DNA of 64,000 nucleotides, taken from Polaribacter sp. SA4-10. GTDB taxonomy: Bacteria; Bacteroidota; Bacteroidia; Flavobacteriales; Flavobacteriaceae. The notes beneath the pieces were generated by a model. The model was not told the DNA's origin and ran no database searches. It saw nothing but the letters and a program-made list of their open reading frames with translations. Each line of letters starts with the position of its first letter. The first letter of the stretch is position 1. Shown piece after piece: positions 45,043-55,143 of the stretch. A program made the translations under genes and the position numbers. Location: positions 806,001 to 870,000 of the forward strand of contig NZ_CP019331.1 of the NCBI RefSeq assembly GCF_002163835.1, read 5' to 3'.

Positions 45043-46479
45043 CTATTTTTTCCACTCCTTTAAAATCTCTTTACCAAACGAATTACATTGTTCTAAAGTT
45101 TCTTTAATATGATTTATGGTAGTTTTTGGGTTGATTAAACACATTCTAATCACAATTTGATTTTGCAAAACTGTAGTAACCAACAAAGCTTCCTTAGAGG
45201 CTACTACTTTAGCAGATATTTGCTGATTTAAGGTATCTAATTCTTTCTCAGACAAATTAAGACCTAAAGGATTGTATCTAAAGTTGATAATCGCTAAAGT
45301 TGCTGGAGATACAATTTCCCAATTTTTACTTTTTCTTAAGAAATCTTCTGTCTCTTCTGCTAAATCAATATTATAAGAAATGGCTTTTTTAAATGTCTTT
45401 AATCCGTATGTTTTAATAGACATATAAAATTTTAATGCTCTAAATCTTCTTGTTAGTTGAATTCCATAATCATAAAAATTAATTTCAGATTCATTTCCTT
45501 CAATATCTCTTAAATACTCAGGTTTTTCACTAAAAGTATTGCTTAACCAAGAAGCATCTTTCACTAATAAACAGCCAATTTCATAAGGTTGAAAGAACCA
45601 TTTATGAGGATCTACAGTTAAAGAATCTGCACGTTCAATTCCTCTTAAAGTCCTACTTCCTTTTTTAGATAAAATTGCTGCACCTCCATAAGCTCCATCA
45701 ATATGAAACCATAAATTCTCTTTTTCACAAATATCTGCAATTGCATCTAAAGGGTCTACAGTTCCAGTATTTGTGGTTCCGGCAGTAGCAATAATACAGA
45801 AAGGCAATTTTCCTTCTAACTTATCTTTTGCTATTTCATTTTTTAGTTTATTGATGCTAAACCTGAATTCTAAATCTGTAGGAATTATTCTAACTTGTTC
45901 TTCTTTAAAACCGATAACTCTAATTGCTTTAATGTTTGATGAATGCGCCTGATCTGATAAATAAATAACTGCTTTAGAAAAATCACTTCCACATTTTATT
46001 CTTCTTGCTGTTACCAAAGCAGTTAAATTCGCCATAGAGCCACCACTAGTAAAGATTCCTCCTCCTTTGGTTACAGGAAAATTAAACATTTTTAATAACC
46101 AATTCATGGTAACAATTTCTAATTCTGCAGCAGAAGGAGAAACAATCCATCCACCAGAAAAAATATTAAAACCTGTTGCCAAAGAATCTGCCATTGTGCT
46201 TATAAAATTACTTGGACCAGGCACAAAAGAAAAAGCTTTTGGATGCGTAGAAATATTACTATTTGGCATCACATTATCCATAACAAAATCTAAAACTTCA
46301 TCTGCTGGCATTCCATTTTCTGGCGCTTCTTGTAAAAAAATGGTATCCATTTCTTCTCTAGAAGCTTTACTCACTGGTTTTTTATTTTCAACTTCAGAAT
46401 AATGAGCTACAATTAGATCTACTATTTTATAACCATAAGATTTCATTTCTTCAATAGATAAATCAAAAGGTGATTTCAT
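45043..46479 (-). CDS. PLP-dependent group II amino acid decarboxylase
   Basis: A 478-aa enzyme of the aromatic-L-amino-acid/glutamate decarboxylase type. 'IFTSGGSMANLTALVTARRI' is the phosphate site, 'WFHIDGAYGGAAILS' holds the PLP-binding Asp, and 'DSLTVDPHKWFFQPYEIG' carries the Schiff-base Lys. N-terminal 'GYKIVDLIVAHYSEVENKKP' is the family's opening segment. Aromatic amino acids or 2,4-diaminobutyrate are the likeliest substrates; I cannot choose. Two 28-bp near-repeats lie upstream at 46510-46591. Confidence 0.88.
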   Translation of the reverse strand: MKSPFDLSIEEMKSYGYKIVDLIVAHYSEVENKKPVSKASREEMDTIFLQEAPENGMPADEVLDFVMDNVMPNSNISTHPKAFSFVPGPSNFISTMADSLATGFNIFSGGWIVSPSAAELEIVTMNWLLKMFNFPVTKGGGIFTSGGSMANLTALVTARRIKCGSDFSKAVIYLSDQAHSSNIKAIRVIGFKEEQVRIIPTDLEFRFSINKLKNEIAKDKLEGKLPFCIIATAGTTNTGTVDPLDAIADICEKENLWFHIDGAYGGAAILSKKGSRTLRGIERADSLTVDPHKWFFQPYEIGCLLVKDASWLSNTFSEKPEYLRDIEGNESEINFYDYGIQLTRRFRALKFYMSIKTYGLKTFKKAISYNIDLAEETEDFLRKSKNWEIVSPATLAIINFRYNPLGLNLSEKELDTLNQQISAKVVASKEALLVTTVLQNQIVIRMCLINPKTTINHIKETLEQCNSFGKEILKEWKK

Positions 46480-46509
46480 TATGTTGTTTTTTATAAAGTT
46501 ATAATAATC

Positions 46510-46591
46510 AGGTTAATTTTTGTGTAAAAGTAAATTATGTTTTTACAAAATTATTAAAAATATAGGTTAATTTTTATGAAAATGTAAATTT
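46510..46591. repeat. Pair of 28-bp imperfect direct repeats upstream of the decarboxylase
   Basis: Positions 46510-46537 and 46564-46591 agree at 24 of 28 bases, both starting AGGTTAATTTTT. The copies are 54 bases apart, about five helical turns, upstream of the decarboxylase start at 46479. They may be tandem operators or a duplicated promoter; AT-richness makes a chance match possible. Confidence 0.6.
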
Positions 46592-46682
46592 CAACACTTT
46601 ATCTATTTTAGTAAATAAATAATGAAATTTCGATTACAATTAAATTTCACTTTTCTTTAGCAGATAGCCATATTCTTTTCAT

Positions 46683-46690
46683 TATTTTTG
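46683..46690 (+). promoter_or_regulatory. Candidate -7 element of the OstA-like gene
   Basis: TATTTTTG fits TAnnTTTG and lies 16 bases before the TTG start at 46707. No clean -33 TTG is present. Confidence 0.45.
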
Positions 46691-46706
46691 TCTCAAAATC
46701 AAAATC

Positions 46707-48362
46707 TTGAAAAGAATATTTTTTTTATTTTTCTTATTTTCTACATGCGTTCTTTCTTCACAAACAAGAAAGATTATCATAGAAAATTCTGAATATCAAT
46801 TTGCAGATGAAGAGAAATATCCGGGAGCAACTGTTCTGCTAGGAAAAGTAAAAATTAAACATGACGGAATTATTCTAACATGTCAAAAAGCATTTTTTTT
46901 CAAAGAAAAAAACTTCTTTAAAGCTATTGGTAACGTATTAATTAAGCAAGGTGATACCATTACACAAACCAGTGATTACTCTGATTATGACGCAAATTCT
47001 AAACAAGCACTTTCTTGGGGAAATGTTGTTTTAAAAGACCCAACAATGACGTTGACTTCTGATACACTTCACTTTGATCGATTAAATCAGAAATTATTTT
47101 ACAACAGTTTTGCCACTATAAAAGATACTACAAATACTTTAAAAAGTAAAAAAGGGAATTATTACCTTGAAAATAAAAAATTTACTGCAACGACAAGAGT
47201 AACTGTTGTAAACCCTGAACATAATTTAGTTTCTAATCATTTAGATTATTATACAGAATCTGGTCTTACTTATTTGTATGGCCCATCAACCATTACAAAT
47301 ACAGAAAACGAGAATAGAATTTATTGCGAAAGAGGTTTCTATAATACAAAAACAGACATTTCTCACTTTGTTAAAAATGCAAAATTGTATTTAAAAGAAA
47401 GAACGGTAGAAGGAGATAGTTTGTATTATGATAAAAAAAGAGGTTTTGCATCAGCAACCAACAATATTAGCATCATTGATACGATTCAGAATTTTATTAC
47501 AAAAGGAAATTATGCAGAAATTTTTGAACTAAAAGATTCACTTTTTATCATCAAAAAAGCAGTTGCAATTTCAATTGTAGATAAAGATTCTATGTTTGTT
47601 CATGGAGATACTTTGTTAGTAACAGGTAAAGCTGAAAGTCGAATTGTAAGAACGTACCACAACGTAAAAATATTTAAGTCTGACTTGCAAGGAAAATGCG
47701 ATTCTATTCATACAAACCAAGCTACAGGGTTAACAAAAATGTTTAAAAATCCTGTTTTATGGTCTGATAGAAACCAAATTACAGGAGATACAATTCATTT
47801 ACTTTCTAATGTAGAAACAGAAAAATTAGATTCGTTAAAAGTATTAAATAATGCTTTTATTATTTCTAAAGATTCGTTATCAGAAAACGATTTCAATCAA
47901 ATTAAAGGTAGAAATATGTTTGGTAAATTTGAGAAGAATAAACTCCGATTACTTTTCGTAAAAGGAAATGCAGAATCTGTTTATTTTAATAGAAGTGAAG
48001 AAACAAATATTTTAGAAACAATCACCAAAGAAATTTCTAGTAATATAGAGTTCACTTTAGAAAAAGGAGTAATAGAAACAATAAAATATTTAAATACTTC
48101 TGATGGAAAAACATATCCTCCTTCTAAATTACCAGATGACATAAGAGTACTTGAAGGTTTTATTTGGCGCGAAAATGAACAACCTAAAAAGAGGGAAGAT
48201 ATTTTTATTAGAGATGATGAAAATGAAAAAGAGCCCACTAAAAAAGAGGATTTAAAAAACACTTCTGCAATTGTTGAAAAAAAATCAAAATTGAAGCAAA
48301 AAGCAGGTAAAACAAAACCTGAGATAAAAGAAAAGTTAGGTTTCTCTACTAAAAAGCAATAG
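46707..48362 (+). CDS. OstA-like (LptA/LptD N-terminal type) periplasmic protein
   Basis: A 551-aa protein with a signal peptide (1-19, 'FFLFSTCVLSSQ') and repeated beta strands of the OstA/LptA jellyroll: 'GIILTCQKAFFFKEKNFFKA', 'QGDTITQTSDYSDYDANSK' and 'LYLKERTVEGDSLYYDKKRG' show the recurring pattern. It likely helps carry lipopolysaccharide across the periplasm. It lacks the LptD barrel. The C-terminal 70 residues are low-complexity and highly charged. The start is TTG, since no ATG precedes the signal peptide. The aminotransferase gene follows after two bases. Confidence 0.85.
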   Translation: MKRIFFLFFLFSTCVLSSQTRKIIIENSEYQFADEEKYPGATVLLGKVKIKHDGIILTCQKAFFFKEKNFFKAIGNVLIKQGDTITQTSDYSDYDANSKQALSWGNVVLKDPTMTLTSDTLHFDRLNQKLFYNSFATIKDTTNTLKSKKGNYYLENKKFTATTRVTVVNPEHNLVSNHLDYYTESGLTYLYGPSTITNTENENRIYCERGFYNTKTDISHFVKNAKLYLKERTVEGDSLYYDKKRGFASATNNISIIDTIQNFITKGNYAEIFELKDSLFIIKKAVAISIVDKDSMFVHGDTLLVTGKAESRIVRTYHNVKIFKSDLQGKCDSIHTNQATGLTKMFKNPVLWSDRNQITGDTIHLLSNVETEKLDSLKVLNNAFIISKDSLSENDFNQIKGRNMFGKFEKNKLRLLFVKGNAESVYFNRSEETNILETITKEISSNIEFTLEKGVIETIKYLNTSDGKTYPPSKLPDDIRVLEGFIWRENEQPKKREDIFIRDDENEKEPTKKEDLKNTSAIVEKKSKLKQKAGKTKPEIKEKLGFSTKKQ

Positions 48363-48364
48363 TT

Positions 48365-49546
48365 ATGAAATCTGATTTTTTTAAATATCAAGCACAAACT
48401 TCTCCTCACCCACTTGCAATAGAAGTTTCTCATGCAAAAGGAAGCTATATTTATAATACTTCCGAAAAAAAATACTTAGATTTTGTTGCCGGAGTTTCTG
48501 TAAATAGTTTAGGACACAATCATCCAAAGGTAACTGAAGCGATTAAAAATCAATTAGACACTTATTCTCACGTAATGGTTTATGGAGAATTTATTCAAAA
48601 ACCTCAAGTAGAGTTATGTAAATTATTAGCTGCTACTTTACCTGAAACTTCTTCGTCTGTTTATATTACAAACTCAGGAACTGAAGCAACAGAAGGTGCT
48701 TTAAAATTAGCAAAAAGGGTTACAGAAAGAACAGAAATTATTGCTGCGAAACATTCTTATCATGGAAACACGCAAGGTGCTATGAGTGTTTCTGGTGTAG
48801 AAAGACAAAACCAAGCTTTTAGGCCTTTAATTCCTGGAATACGTTTTATTGCATTTAATAATGAAGCTGACTTATCAAAAATAACATCTAAAACGGCTGC
48901 TGTTATTTTAGAAACAATACAAGGTGGCGCGGGTTTTATAGAACCACAAAATGGTTATTTGACGAAAGTAAAAAAACGTTGTGAAGAAGTTGGAGCGTTA
49001 TTAATTTTAGATGAAATACAGACAGGAATTGGAAGAACAGGTAAATTTTGGGGATTTGAAAATTACAATGTAATTCCGGATATTATAATTACAGGTAAAG
49101 GTTTAGGTGGCGGAATGCCCATTGGTGCTTTTATTGCCTCTTTTGATAAGATGAGCTTGTTAAAAGACAACCCAAAATTAGGTCATATTTCTACATTTGC
49201 AGGACATCCTGTAATTGCAGCAGCAGGTTTAGCTACTGTAAATGAAATAATTGCTGAAGATTTAATTACGCAAGCTCTATTAAAAGAACAACTTATAAAA
49301 AAGCATTTACAACATCCTGCTATTAAAGAAATTAGAGGCAAAGGTTTAATGCTTGCTGCCATTGTAGAAACGCCAGAATTGGCTGCTAAAATCATTCATA
49401 AGTGTTTAGAAAACGGATTAATTCTTTTCTTTTTATTGTTTGAAGGAAAAGCAATGAGAATAACGCCTCCACTAACAATTTCTGATGAAGAGATTATAGA
49501 AGGCTGTAAAATACTTTTAAAATCTATTGATGAAGTTTTAAACTAG
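48365..49546 (+). CDS. Class III PLP aminotransferase (acetylornithine/GABA type)
   Basis: A 393-aa aminotransferase of the ArgD/GabT group. 'VYITNSGTEATEGALKLAKR' is the phosphate-binding loop, 'LLILDEIQTGIGRTGKFWGF' holds the PLP-binding Asp, and 'IIITGKGLGGGMPIGAF' the Schiff-base Lys. Often labelled 'aspartate aminotransferase family'; no arginine-pathway genes lie nearby, so a lysine, ornithine or GABA substrate is undecided. It starts two bases after the OstA-like gene, a pairing I recall from other flavobacteria. Confidence 0.9.
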   Translation: MKSDFFKYQAQTSPHPLAIEVSHAKGSYIYNTSEKKYLDFVAGVSVNSLGHNHPKVTEAIKNQLDTYSHVMVYGEFIQKPQVELCKLLAATLPETSSSVYITNSGTEATEGALKLAKRVTERTEIIAAKHSYHGNTQGAMSVSGVERQNQAFRPLIPGIRFIAFNNEADLSKITSKTAAVILETIQGGAGFIEPQNGYLTKVKKRCEEVGALLILDEIQTGIGRTGKFWGFENYNVIPDIIITGKGLGGGMPIGAFIASFDKMSLLKDNPKLGHISTFAGHPVIAAAGLATVNEIIAEDLITQALLKEQLIKKHLQHPAIKEIRGKGLMLAAIVETPELAAKIIHKCLENGLILFFLLFEGKAMRITPPLTISDEEIIEGCKILLKSIDEVLN

Positions 49547-49604
49547 TTTCCTTCATTTTTAATCTTATTCTAATAACTTAGCCTAAATAAAACTCCTTAT
49601 TTTT

Positions 49605-50795
49605 ATGAAAAACGTGACAATTATTGGAGGTGGTGCTGCAGCATTAATGTTAGCTTCACAAATAGACACAGAGAAGTATAAAGTGACACTTTTTGAAAAA
49701 AAGAAGATAGTAGGTAGTAAGTTTTTGGTAGCTGGTGAAGGTGGATTGAATTTAACTTTTAGTGCTCCTATAGATGAATTTATAAATCAATATTTTCCAA
49801 GTGATTTTATGGATTCTATACTTCGTCAATTTACCAATGAAGATTTAATAAAATGGCTTAATCGTCTTGAAATACCAACATTTATTGGCTCAAGTAACAG
49901 AGTTTTTCCTGATTTAGACCAGAAACCAATTGAAGTTCTCAATAAAATAAAAAAACATATAGCAACTAAAGGAATAGAATTTAAACTAAACACAAATTGG
50001 ATTGGTTGGAATGAAAAAGGAGATCTACAATTTGAAAATCCAGAAAATATTGACACTGATATTGTTGTTTTTGCTTTAGGAGGAGGAAGCTGGAAAGTGA
50101 CTGGTTCTGATGGAGAATGGAGTAAACCTTTTGAAGAGCGTGGTGTAAAAGTGGTACCATTTAGAGCCGCTAATTGTGCTTTTGAAGTAGATTGGAATAC
50201 CGATTTTATAACTACCCATGAAGGAAAACCATTAAAGAATATTGCTTTGACTTTTAATCATCATTTTTCTAAAGGAGAATTGGTTATTTCTAAATTTGGT
50301 CTTGAAGGAAATGCAATGTATGCTTTAAGTCAAAAAATTCAAGATAAACTACTTACAGAAGAAAGTGTTGTTATTCATTTAGATTTAAAACCAACAATGA
50401 CTGTTGATCAAATAAAAGCTAAATACAAAAACGCTAAACGATCTAAAGTAACTGATGTTTTAAAAAAGGTTTTAAAACTAGACAGAACTTCCATTGGATT
50501 GTTAAAACAGTTCACAAATAAAGAAACATTTTCAGATCTTGATTTACTTGCAGAAAGTATTAAATCGCTTCCCATTCTTCTAAAGTCTTCAGAAAAAATT
50601 GATAAAGCGATTTCAACTTTAGGCGGAATTTCTTTAGATGAAATTGATGAGAATTTTCAATGTAAAAAGATACCTAATTGTTATGCAATTGGAGAAATGT
50701 TAGATTGGTATGCTCCCACAGGAGGATATTTGTTACAAGGTAGCTTTAGCATGGGTTTTGTATTGGCAAAACACTTAAATCAATTGGAAGACTGA
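49605..50795 (+). CDS. FAD-dependent flavoprotein, HI0933/TIGR03862 family
   Basis: A 396-aa flavoprotein with an N-terminal dinucleotide fold ('VTIIGGGAAALMLASQI'), 'KFLVAGEGGLNLTFS' and a C-terminal 'GYLLQGSFSMGFVLAKHL' FAD-binding motif, typical of the HI0933 (BaiN-like) family. Related proteins reduce or desaturate unidentified substrates. Its last 16 bases overlap the convergent LysE gene, so no space is left for a terminator. Confidence 0.88.
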   Translation: MKNVTIIGGGAAALMLASQIDTEKYKVTLFEKKKIVGSKFLVAGEGGLNLTFSAPIDEFINQYFPSDFMDSILRQFTNEDLIKWLNRLEIPTFIGSSNRVFPDLDQKPIEVLNKIKKHIATKGIEFKLNTNWIGWNEKGDLQFENPENIDTDIVVFALGGGSWKVTGSDGEWSKPFEERGVKVVPFRAANCAFEVDWNTDFITTHEGKPLKNIALTFNHHFSKGELVISKFGLEGNAMYALSQKIQDKLLTEESVVIHLDLKPTMTVDQIKAKYKNAKRSKVTDVLKKVLKLDRTSIGLLKQFTNKETFSDLDLLAESIKSLPILLKSSEKIDKAISTLGGISLDEIDENFQCKKIPNCYAIGEMLDWYAPTGGYLLQGSFSMGFVLAKHLNQLED

Positions 50796-51406
50796 ATCAA
50801 TATGAAAATTGCAATTGCTACAAAAACAATTATTTGCCCCCATTTTAAATAAAAACCAACTTTTTTATGTTGTTTTAAATAAGATGAAATAGCACCTGCA
50901 AGAATTGCTATTGTAGAGAAAACGGTAAATGAAACAAGTATAAAGAGAAGTCCTAAAATATAAAACTGAATTACAGTTGAAATTGTTTCTGAAAACAAAA
51001 ACCTAGGAAAAAAAGCCAAAAAGAAAATAGTAACTTTCGGATTTAAAACATTCATTAAAAATCCTGTTTTAAATAATTGTTTTGTCGTTTTTTCTTGAAC
51101 GTTCTCTGTAGAAATTAAAATTTTGTCATCACTTTTAAAAACTTGATATGCCAAATACAATAAGTAAATTGATCCAAAGAGTTTAATTGCAAAAAATAAA
51201 TTATCATTTTCTTTAATAATAGCAGAAACTCCAAATGCAACTAAAGTTGTATGAATTAAACAACCTGTCATCAATCCAAAAACAGTAGCTAAACCAAACT
51301 TCTTACCATTTACAATGCTTTGTGTAAGTACAAAAACATTATCTGGTCCTGGAGAAAAAGCCAAAACAGTAGTAGCTATTACAAAAGAGAATAAGGTTTC
51401 TATCAT
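50780..51406 (-). CDS. LysE/RhtB family amino acid exporter
   Basis: A 208-aa membrane protein with six hydrophobic spans and the family start 'VLAFSPGPDNVFVLTQS', where the PGPD/N motif is typical. LysE-type translocators export amino acids or derivatives. Substrate not predictable. It ends inside the convergent flavoprotein gene. Confidence 0.9.
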   Translation of the reverse strand: MIETLFSFVIATTVLAFSPGPDNVFVLTQSIVNGKKFGLATVFGLMTGCLIHTTLVAFGVSAIIKENDNLFFAIKLFGSIYLLYLAYQVFKSDDKILISTENVQEKTTKQLFKTGFLMNVLNPKVTIFFLAFFPRFLFSETISTVIQFYILGLLFILVSFTVFSTIAILAGAISSYLKQHKKVGFYLKWGQIIVFVAIAIFILIQSSN

Positions 51407-51471
51407 TTAATATATATATTCATTCCTATCAATATAGAAATAGTAAACTTAACAAAAATTAAGTCACCTAA

Positions 51472-52503
51472 TTATTGATTTAAAATAGCTTTATTTATTT
51501 TCTTAATTAAGCTAGGACCTTCATAAATAAAACCTGTGTAAATCTGAACCAAATCTGCACCTGCATTCAGTTTTTCTAAAGCATCTGCTGCAGAGTGAAT
51601 TCCTCCTACTCCAATAATTGGAAAAGATTTATTACTTTTCTCAGATAAATATTTAATCACTTTTGTGCTTCTATCTTTAACTGGTTGTCCGCTTAAACCT
51701 CCATTACCAATTTCTTGTAAACGTTCTTTAGAAACCTTTAAACCCTCTCTATTTACAGAGGTATTGGATGCAATTACACCATCAATTTTAGTTTCTGCAA
51801 CCAATGCCACAATTTCATCTAATTGCTGATTATTTAAATCGGGAGCAATTTTTAATAAGATTGGTTTTTGTTTTTCTTGTTTATTATTCAGCTTTTGAAC
51901 TTCTGTAATTAGTTCTTTTAAATAGGCTACATCATCTAATTTTGCATGACTACCAACATTTGGACAACTAACATTCAGTACAAAGTAATCTACATAAGGA
52001 TGCAATTCTGTAAAAACTTCACAATAATCATTTGTATAGGATTCTGGTAAAGTAGATGTGTTTTTCCCTAAGTTTCCACCAATAATTATTTCACCTTTAT
52101 TCTTCTTTAGGTTTTTTATTGCGGCTTCTACACCATCATTGTTAAAACCCATTCTATTAATAATTCCTTTATCATCTTTTAAACGAAATAATCTTTTGGT
52201 AGGATTACCAACTTGTCCTTTTGGAGTTACAGTTCCTATTTCTATAAAACCGAAACCAAAATTTGCCAATTCATTATATAAAACTGCATTTTTATCAAAA
52301 CCAGCGGCTAAACCAACTGGGTTTTTAAATGTTATTCCGAATAAAGTACGTGCTAGTTTGTCATCATTAATTTGATACATGCTTCTTATGATTCCAGAAA
52401 CAAATGGAATTTTACATAGAAAACGAATCAAAGAAAAAGTAAAATAATGAACCTTTTCTGGGTCGAATAAGAATAATATTGGGCGAATTATTAGTTTATA
52501 CAT
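51472..52503 (-). CDS. pyrD: Dihydroorotate dehydrogenase (quinone), class 2
   Basis: A 343-aa membrane-associated enzyme that oxidises dihydroorotate to orotate with quinone. N-terminal hydrophobic helix (quinone tunnel), '[20 protein letters not shown]', '[20 protein letters not shown]' and '[12 protein letters not shown]' (class 2 Ser/Asn site), '[20 protein letters not shown]' FMN-phosphate loop. The start at 52503 ([10 protein letters not shown]) is preferred: a longer frame begins at 52530, inside the hairpin that ends pheT. Confidence 0.94.
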   Translation of the reverse strand: MYKLIIRPILFLFDPEKVHYFTFSLIRFLCKIPFVSGIIRSMYQINDDKLARTLFGITFKNPVGLAAGFDKNAVLYNELANFGFGFIEIGTVTPKGQVGNPTKRLFRLKDDKGIINRMGFNNDGVEAAIKNLKKNKGEIIIGGNLGKNTSTLPESYTNDYCEVFTELHPYVDYFVLNVSCPNVGSHAKLDDVAYLKELITEVQKLNNKQEKQKPILLKIAPDLNNQQLDEIVALVAETKIDGVIASNTSVNREGLKVSKERLQEIGNGGLSGQPVKDRSTKVIKYLSEKSNKSFPIIGVGGIHSAADALEKLNAGADLVQIYTGFIYEGPSLIKKINKAILNQ

Positions 52504-52515
52504 AATCATTAAATA

Positions 52516-52543
52516 TAAAAAAAGCCCCAAATAAATGGAGCTT
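52516..52543 (-). terminator. Intrinsic terminator after pheT
   Basis: On the minus strand a hairpin AAGCTCCA / TGGGGCTT (one G-T pair) is followed by seven T. It separates pheT from pyrD and rules out the upstream pyrD start. Confidence 0.75.
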
Positions 52544-52548
52544 CTAAA

Positions 52549-54975
52549 TTATCTTAAAACAGCTTCTAAATTCTTTTCGAATGTTTGCTGTAATTTTTGC
52601 ATTATTTTATCAATTTGCTTGTCTTCTAACGTTTTTGTTTCGTCTTGTAATAAAAAGCTAACTGCATACGATTTTTTTCCTTCTGGTAATTTATCTCCTT
52701 CGTAAACATCAAATAAATCTACATTTTTCAGTAATTTTTTTTCTGATTGAAAAGCTAAATTATAGACTTCTTTAAATGCTACTGTAGCATCTAACAACAA
52801 AGCTAAATCTCTTTTTACTGCTTGAAACTTCGACAACTCAGATACTTTAACGTTCTTTTTACCAACTAATTTCAAAATAGTATCCCAATTAAAATCGGCA
52901 AATAAAACTTCTTGTTTTATGCTAAATTCTTTTAAAATTGACCTCTTAACAACACCAAAATCAACCAACTTAATCTTCCCTAAGCTCAATGAAATTCCTT
53001 CTGAAAAAACATCTGATTTTGTTGGCGTCGTTTTTAAGTTATCTATTCCTAATCTACTTAATACAGTAGTTACAATTCCTTTTAAATAAAAGAAATCTGA
53101 ATTTTGATTCGCTACTTTCCAATTTTCTTTAGTTCTGTTTCCAGTTACAAAAAGGGTTAAATGTTTATCTTCTTGGTATTTTGCATCATATTTATGATAC
53201 GTTTTACCAAACTCGTAAAACTTTAATGAATTATTCTTTCTATTGATATTGTATACCACAGATTCTAAACCACTAAACAGTAAAGATTGACGCATCACTT
53301 TTAAATCGCTACTTAAAGGATTTAACATTTCTACGTTATGTTCTTCATTTAAATTTTCTGATAAATTGATATAATCTGCTTTTGTAAGCGAATTAGCCAT
53401 TGTTTCATTAAAACCTAAAGAAGTTAATTGATTTGCAACAATATTTTCAATTTTTACATCATTCGTAGAATCAAAAGAAATTGATGTATTTAATTTATGA
53501 GAAAACTCAATATTATTATATCCATAAACTCTTAAAACCTCTTCAATAATATCTGCTTCACGCTGAACATCTGCTCTATAAGAAGGAATTGTTAAACCTA
53601 AACCACCTTCTGTTTCACTAGAAATTTTAATCTCTAAAGAAGCTAAAATTTTCTTAATTGTTTCTCTTGGAATTTCTTGTCCAATTAATCGATCTGCATT
53701 TTTATAGGATAAGAAAACTTGAAAATCTTCTAGTTTTTCTGGATAATAATCTAATACATCTGAAGACATTTTTCCTCCTGCATATTCTTCTATTAATAAC
53801 GCGGCACGTTTTAACGCATATTCAGCAAAATTAACATCAATTCCTCTTTCAAATCTAAAAGAAGCATCTGTATTTAATGCATGACGTTTTGCTGTTTTTC
53901 TTACAGAAACCGGATTAAAATAAGCACTTTCTAAGAAGATTGAAGTTGTGTGTTCTGTAACTCCAGATTTAATTCCTCCAAAAACTCCTGCAATACATAA
54001 AGGATTAGATTCTGCATCACAAATCATTATATCTTCTGCACTTAATGTTCTTTCAACTTCATCTAAGGTTGTAAACTTTGTCCCTTCTTCTAAGGTTTTT
54101 ACAAGAATTTTATTTCCTTTTATTTTCTGAGCATCAAAAGCATGTAAAGGTTGCCCTAATTCATGCAATACATAATTTGTAATATCTACAATATTATTTT
54201 TTGGCGTAATTCCAATTGCTTTTAGACGATTTTGAATCCATTCTGGTGAATCTTTTACTTCAACGTCTGTAATTGTAATTCCACAATAACGCGGCGCTAA
54301 TTCTCTATTTTCTACATCTATGTCAATTCTTAACGTTCTTTCATCAACATGAAAATTACCTACTGAAGGAGATATTAACTCTAAATTAATATCATTTTGC
54401 ATTAAACCAGCTCGTAAATCTCTGGCAACACCAAAATGACTCATGGCATCTGCTCTATTTGGAGTCAAACCAATTTCAAAAACATAATCTATTTCTATAT
54501 TAAAAACAGCTGCTGCTTTTGTTCCAGATTTCAATGCTGCATCTAAAACTAGAATTCCATCATGACCTTTTCCTAAGCCAAGTTCATCTTCAGCGCAAAT
54601 CATACCATGACTTTCTTCACCTCTAATTTTTCCTTTCTTAATTTTAAAGCCTTCTCCATTTTCATCATACAAAACAGTACCAATTGTTGCTACCGGTACT
54701 TTCTGACCCGCTGCTACATTTGGTGCTCCACATACAATTTGTATAGGTTCTCCATTTCCTAAATCTACTGTGGTAATTTTTAATCTATCTGCATTAGGGT
54801 GCTGAACACACGTTAAAACTTCTCCTACAACGATTCCTTCCAAACTCCCTTTAATAGATTCTTTGGTTTCAATTCCTTCTACCTCTAAACCTAAATCAGT
54901 TAATAACTCACCTGTTTTAGTAGCGTCCCAATTTGTTTGTAAAAATTGTTTTAACCAGTTATATGATATTTTCAT
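52549..54975 (-). CDS. pheT: Phenylalanyl-tRNA synthetase beta subunit
   Basis: An 808-aa subunit with the full domain set: tRNA-binding EMAP/OB fold (about 40-155, 'GEVLTCVQHPNADRLKITTV'), B3/B4 editing core ('ELAPRYCGITITDV'), B5 ('ISLSY'-equivalent 'VFLSYKNADRLIGQEIPRET'), catalytic-like B6/B7 and C-terminal ferredoxin anticodon-binding domain ending at the terminus. It needs PheS, which is not in the window, as is often the case in Bacteroidota. A TAAATTTG box lies upstream. Confidence 0.96.
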   Translation of the reverse strand: MKISYNWLKQFLQTNWDATKTGELLTDLGLEVEGIETKESIKGSLEGIVVGEVLTCVQHPNADRLKITTVDLGNGEPIQIVCGAPNVAAGQKVPVATIGTVLYDENGEGFKIKKGKIRGEESHGMICAEDELGLGKGHDGILVLDAALKSGTKAAAVFNIEIDYVFEIGLTPNRADAMSHFGVARDLRAGLMQNDINLELISPSVGNFHVDERTLRIDIDVENRELAPRYCGITITDVEVKDSPEWIQNRLKAIGITPKNNIVDITNYVLHELGQPLHAFDAQKIKGNKILVKTLEEGTKFTTLDEVERTLSAEDIMICDAESNPLCIAGVFGGIKSGVTEHTTSIFLESAYFNPVSVRKTAKRHALNTDASFRFERGIDVNFAEYALKRAALLIEEYAGGKMSSDVLDYYPEKLEDFQVFLSYKNADRLIGQEIPRETIKKILASLEIKISSETEGGLGLTIPSYRADVQREADIIEEVLRVYGYNNIEFSHKLNTSISFDSTNDVKIENIVANQLTSLGFNETMANSLTKADYINLSENLNEEHNVEMLNPLSSDLKVMRQSLLFSGLESVVYNINRKNNSLKFYEFGKTYHKYDAKYQEDKHLTLFVTGNRTKENWKVANQNSDFFYLKGIVTTVLSRLGIDNLKTTPTKSDVFSEGISLSLGKIKLVDFGVVKRSILKEFSIKQEVLFADFNWDTILKLVGKKNVKVSELSKFQAVKRDLALLLDATVAFKEVYNLAFQSEKKLLKNVDLFDVYEGDKLPEGKKSYAVSFLLQDETKTLEDKQIDKIMQKLQQTFEKNLEAVLR

Positions 54976-55001
54976 TCTTTCTTCTTGAAGATTTTAGCAT
55001 G

Positions 55002-55009
55002 CAAATTTA
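55002..55009 (-). promoter_or_regulatory. Candidate -7 element of pheT
   Basis: The minus strand reads TAAATTTG, fitting TAnnTTTG, 27 bases before the pheT ATG at 54975. Confidence 0.5.
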
Positions 55010-55115
55010 CTGAAATTCTCCTTTTTTAACCCTTAATTAATCTAAAAAAATTACAAGTTTCTTTTACAAGAGTTAATAATGTGTTAACACCAATTTTTAA
55101 TAGTTATAAAATAAA

Positions 55116-55123
55116 TATCTTTG
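55116..55123 (+). promoter_or_regulatory. Candidate -7 element of the LTA-synthase-like gene
   Basis: TATCTTTG then CA is the common flavobacterial -7 form. It lies 20 bases before the ATG at 55144 and inside the longer reading frame, which argues for the later start. Confidence 0.55.
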
Positions 55124-55143
55124 CAGATAATAATAAATATTTG

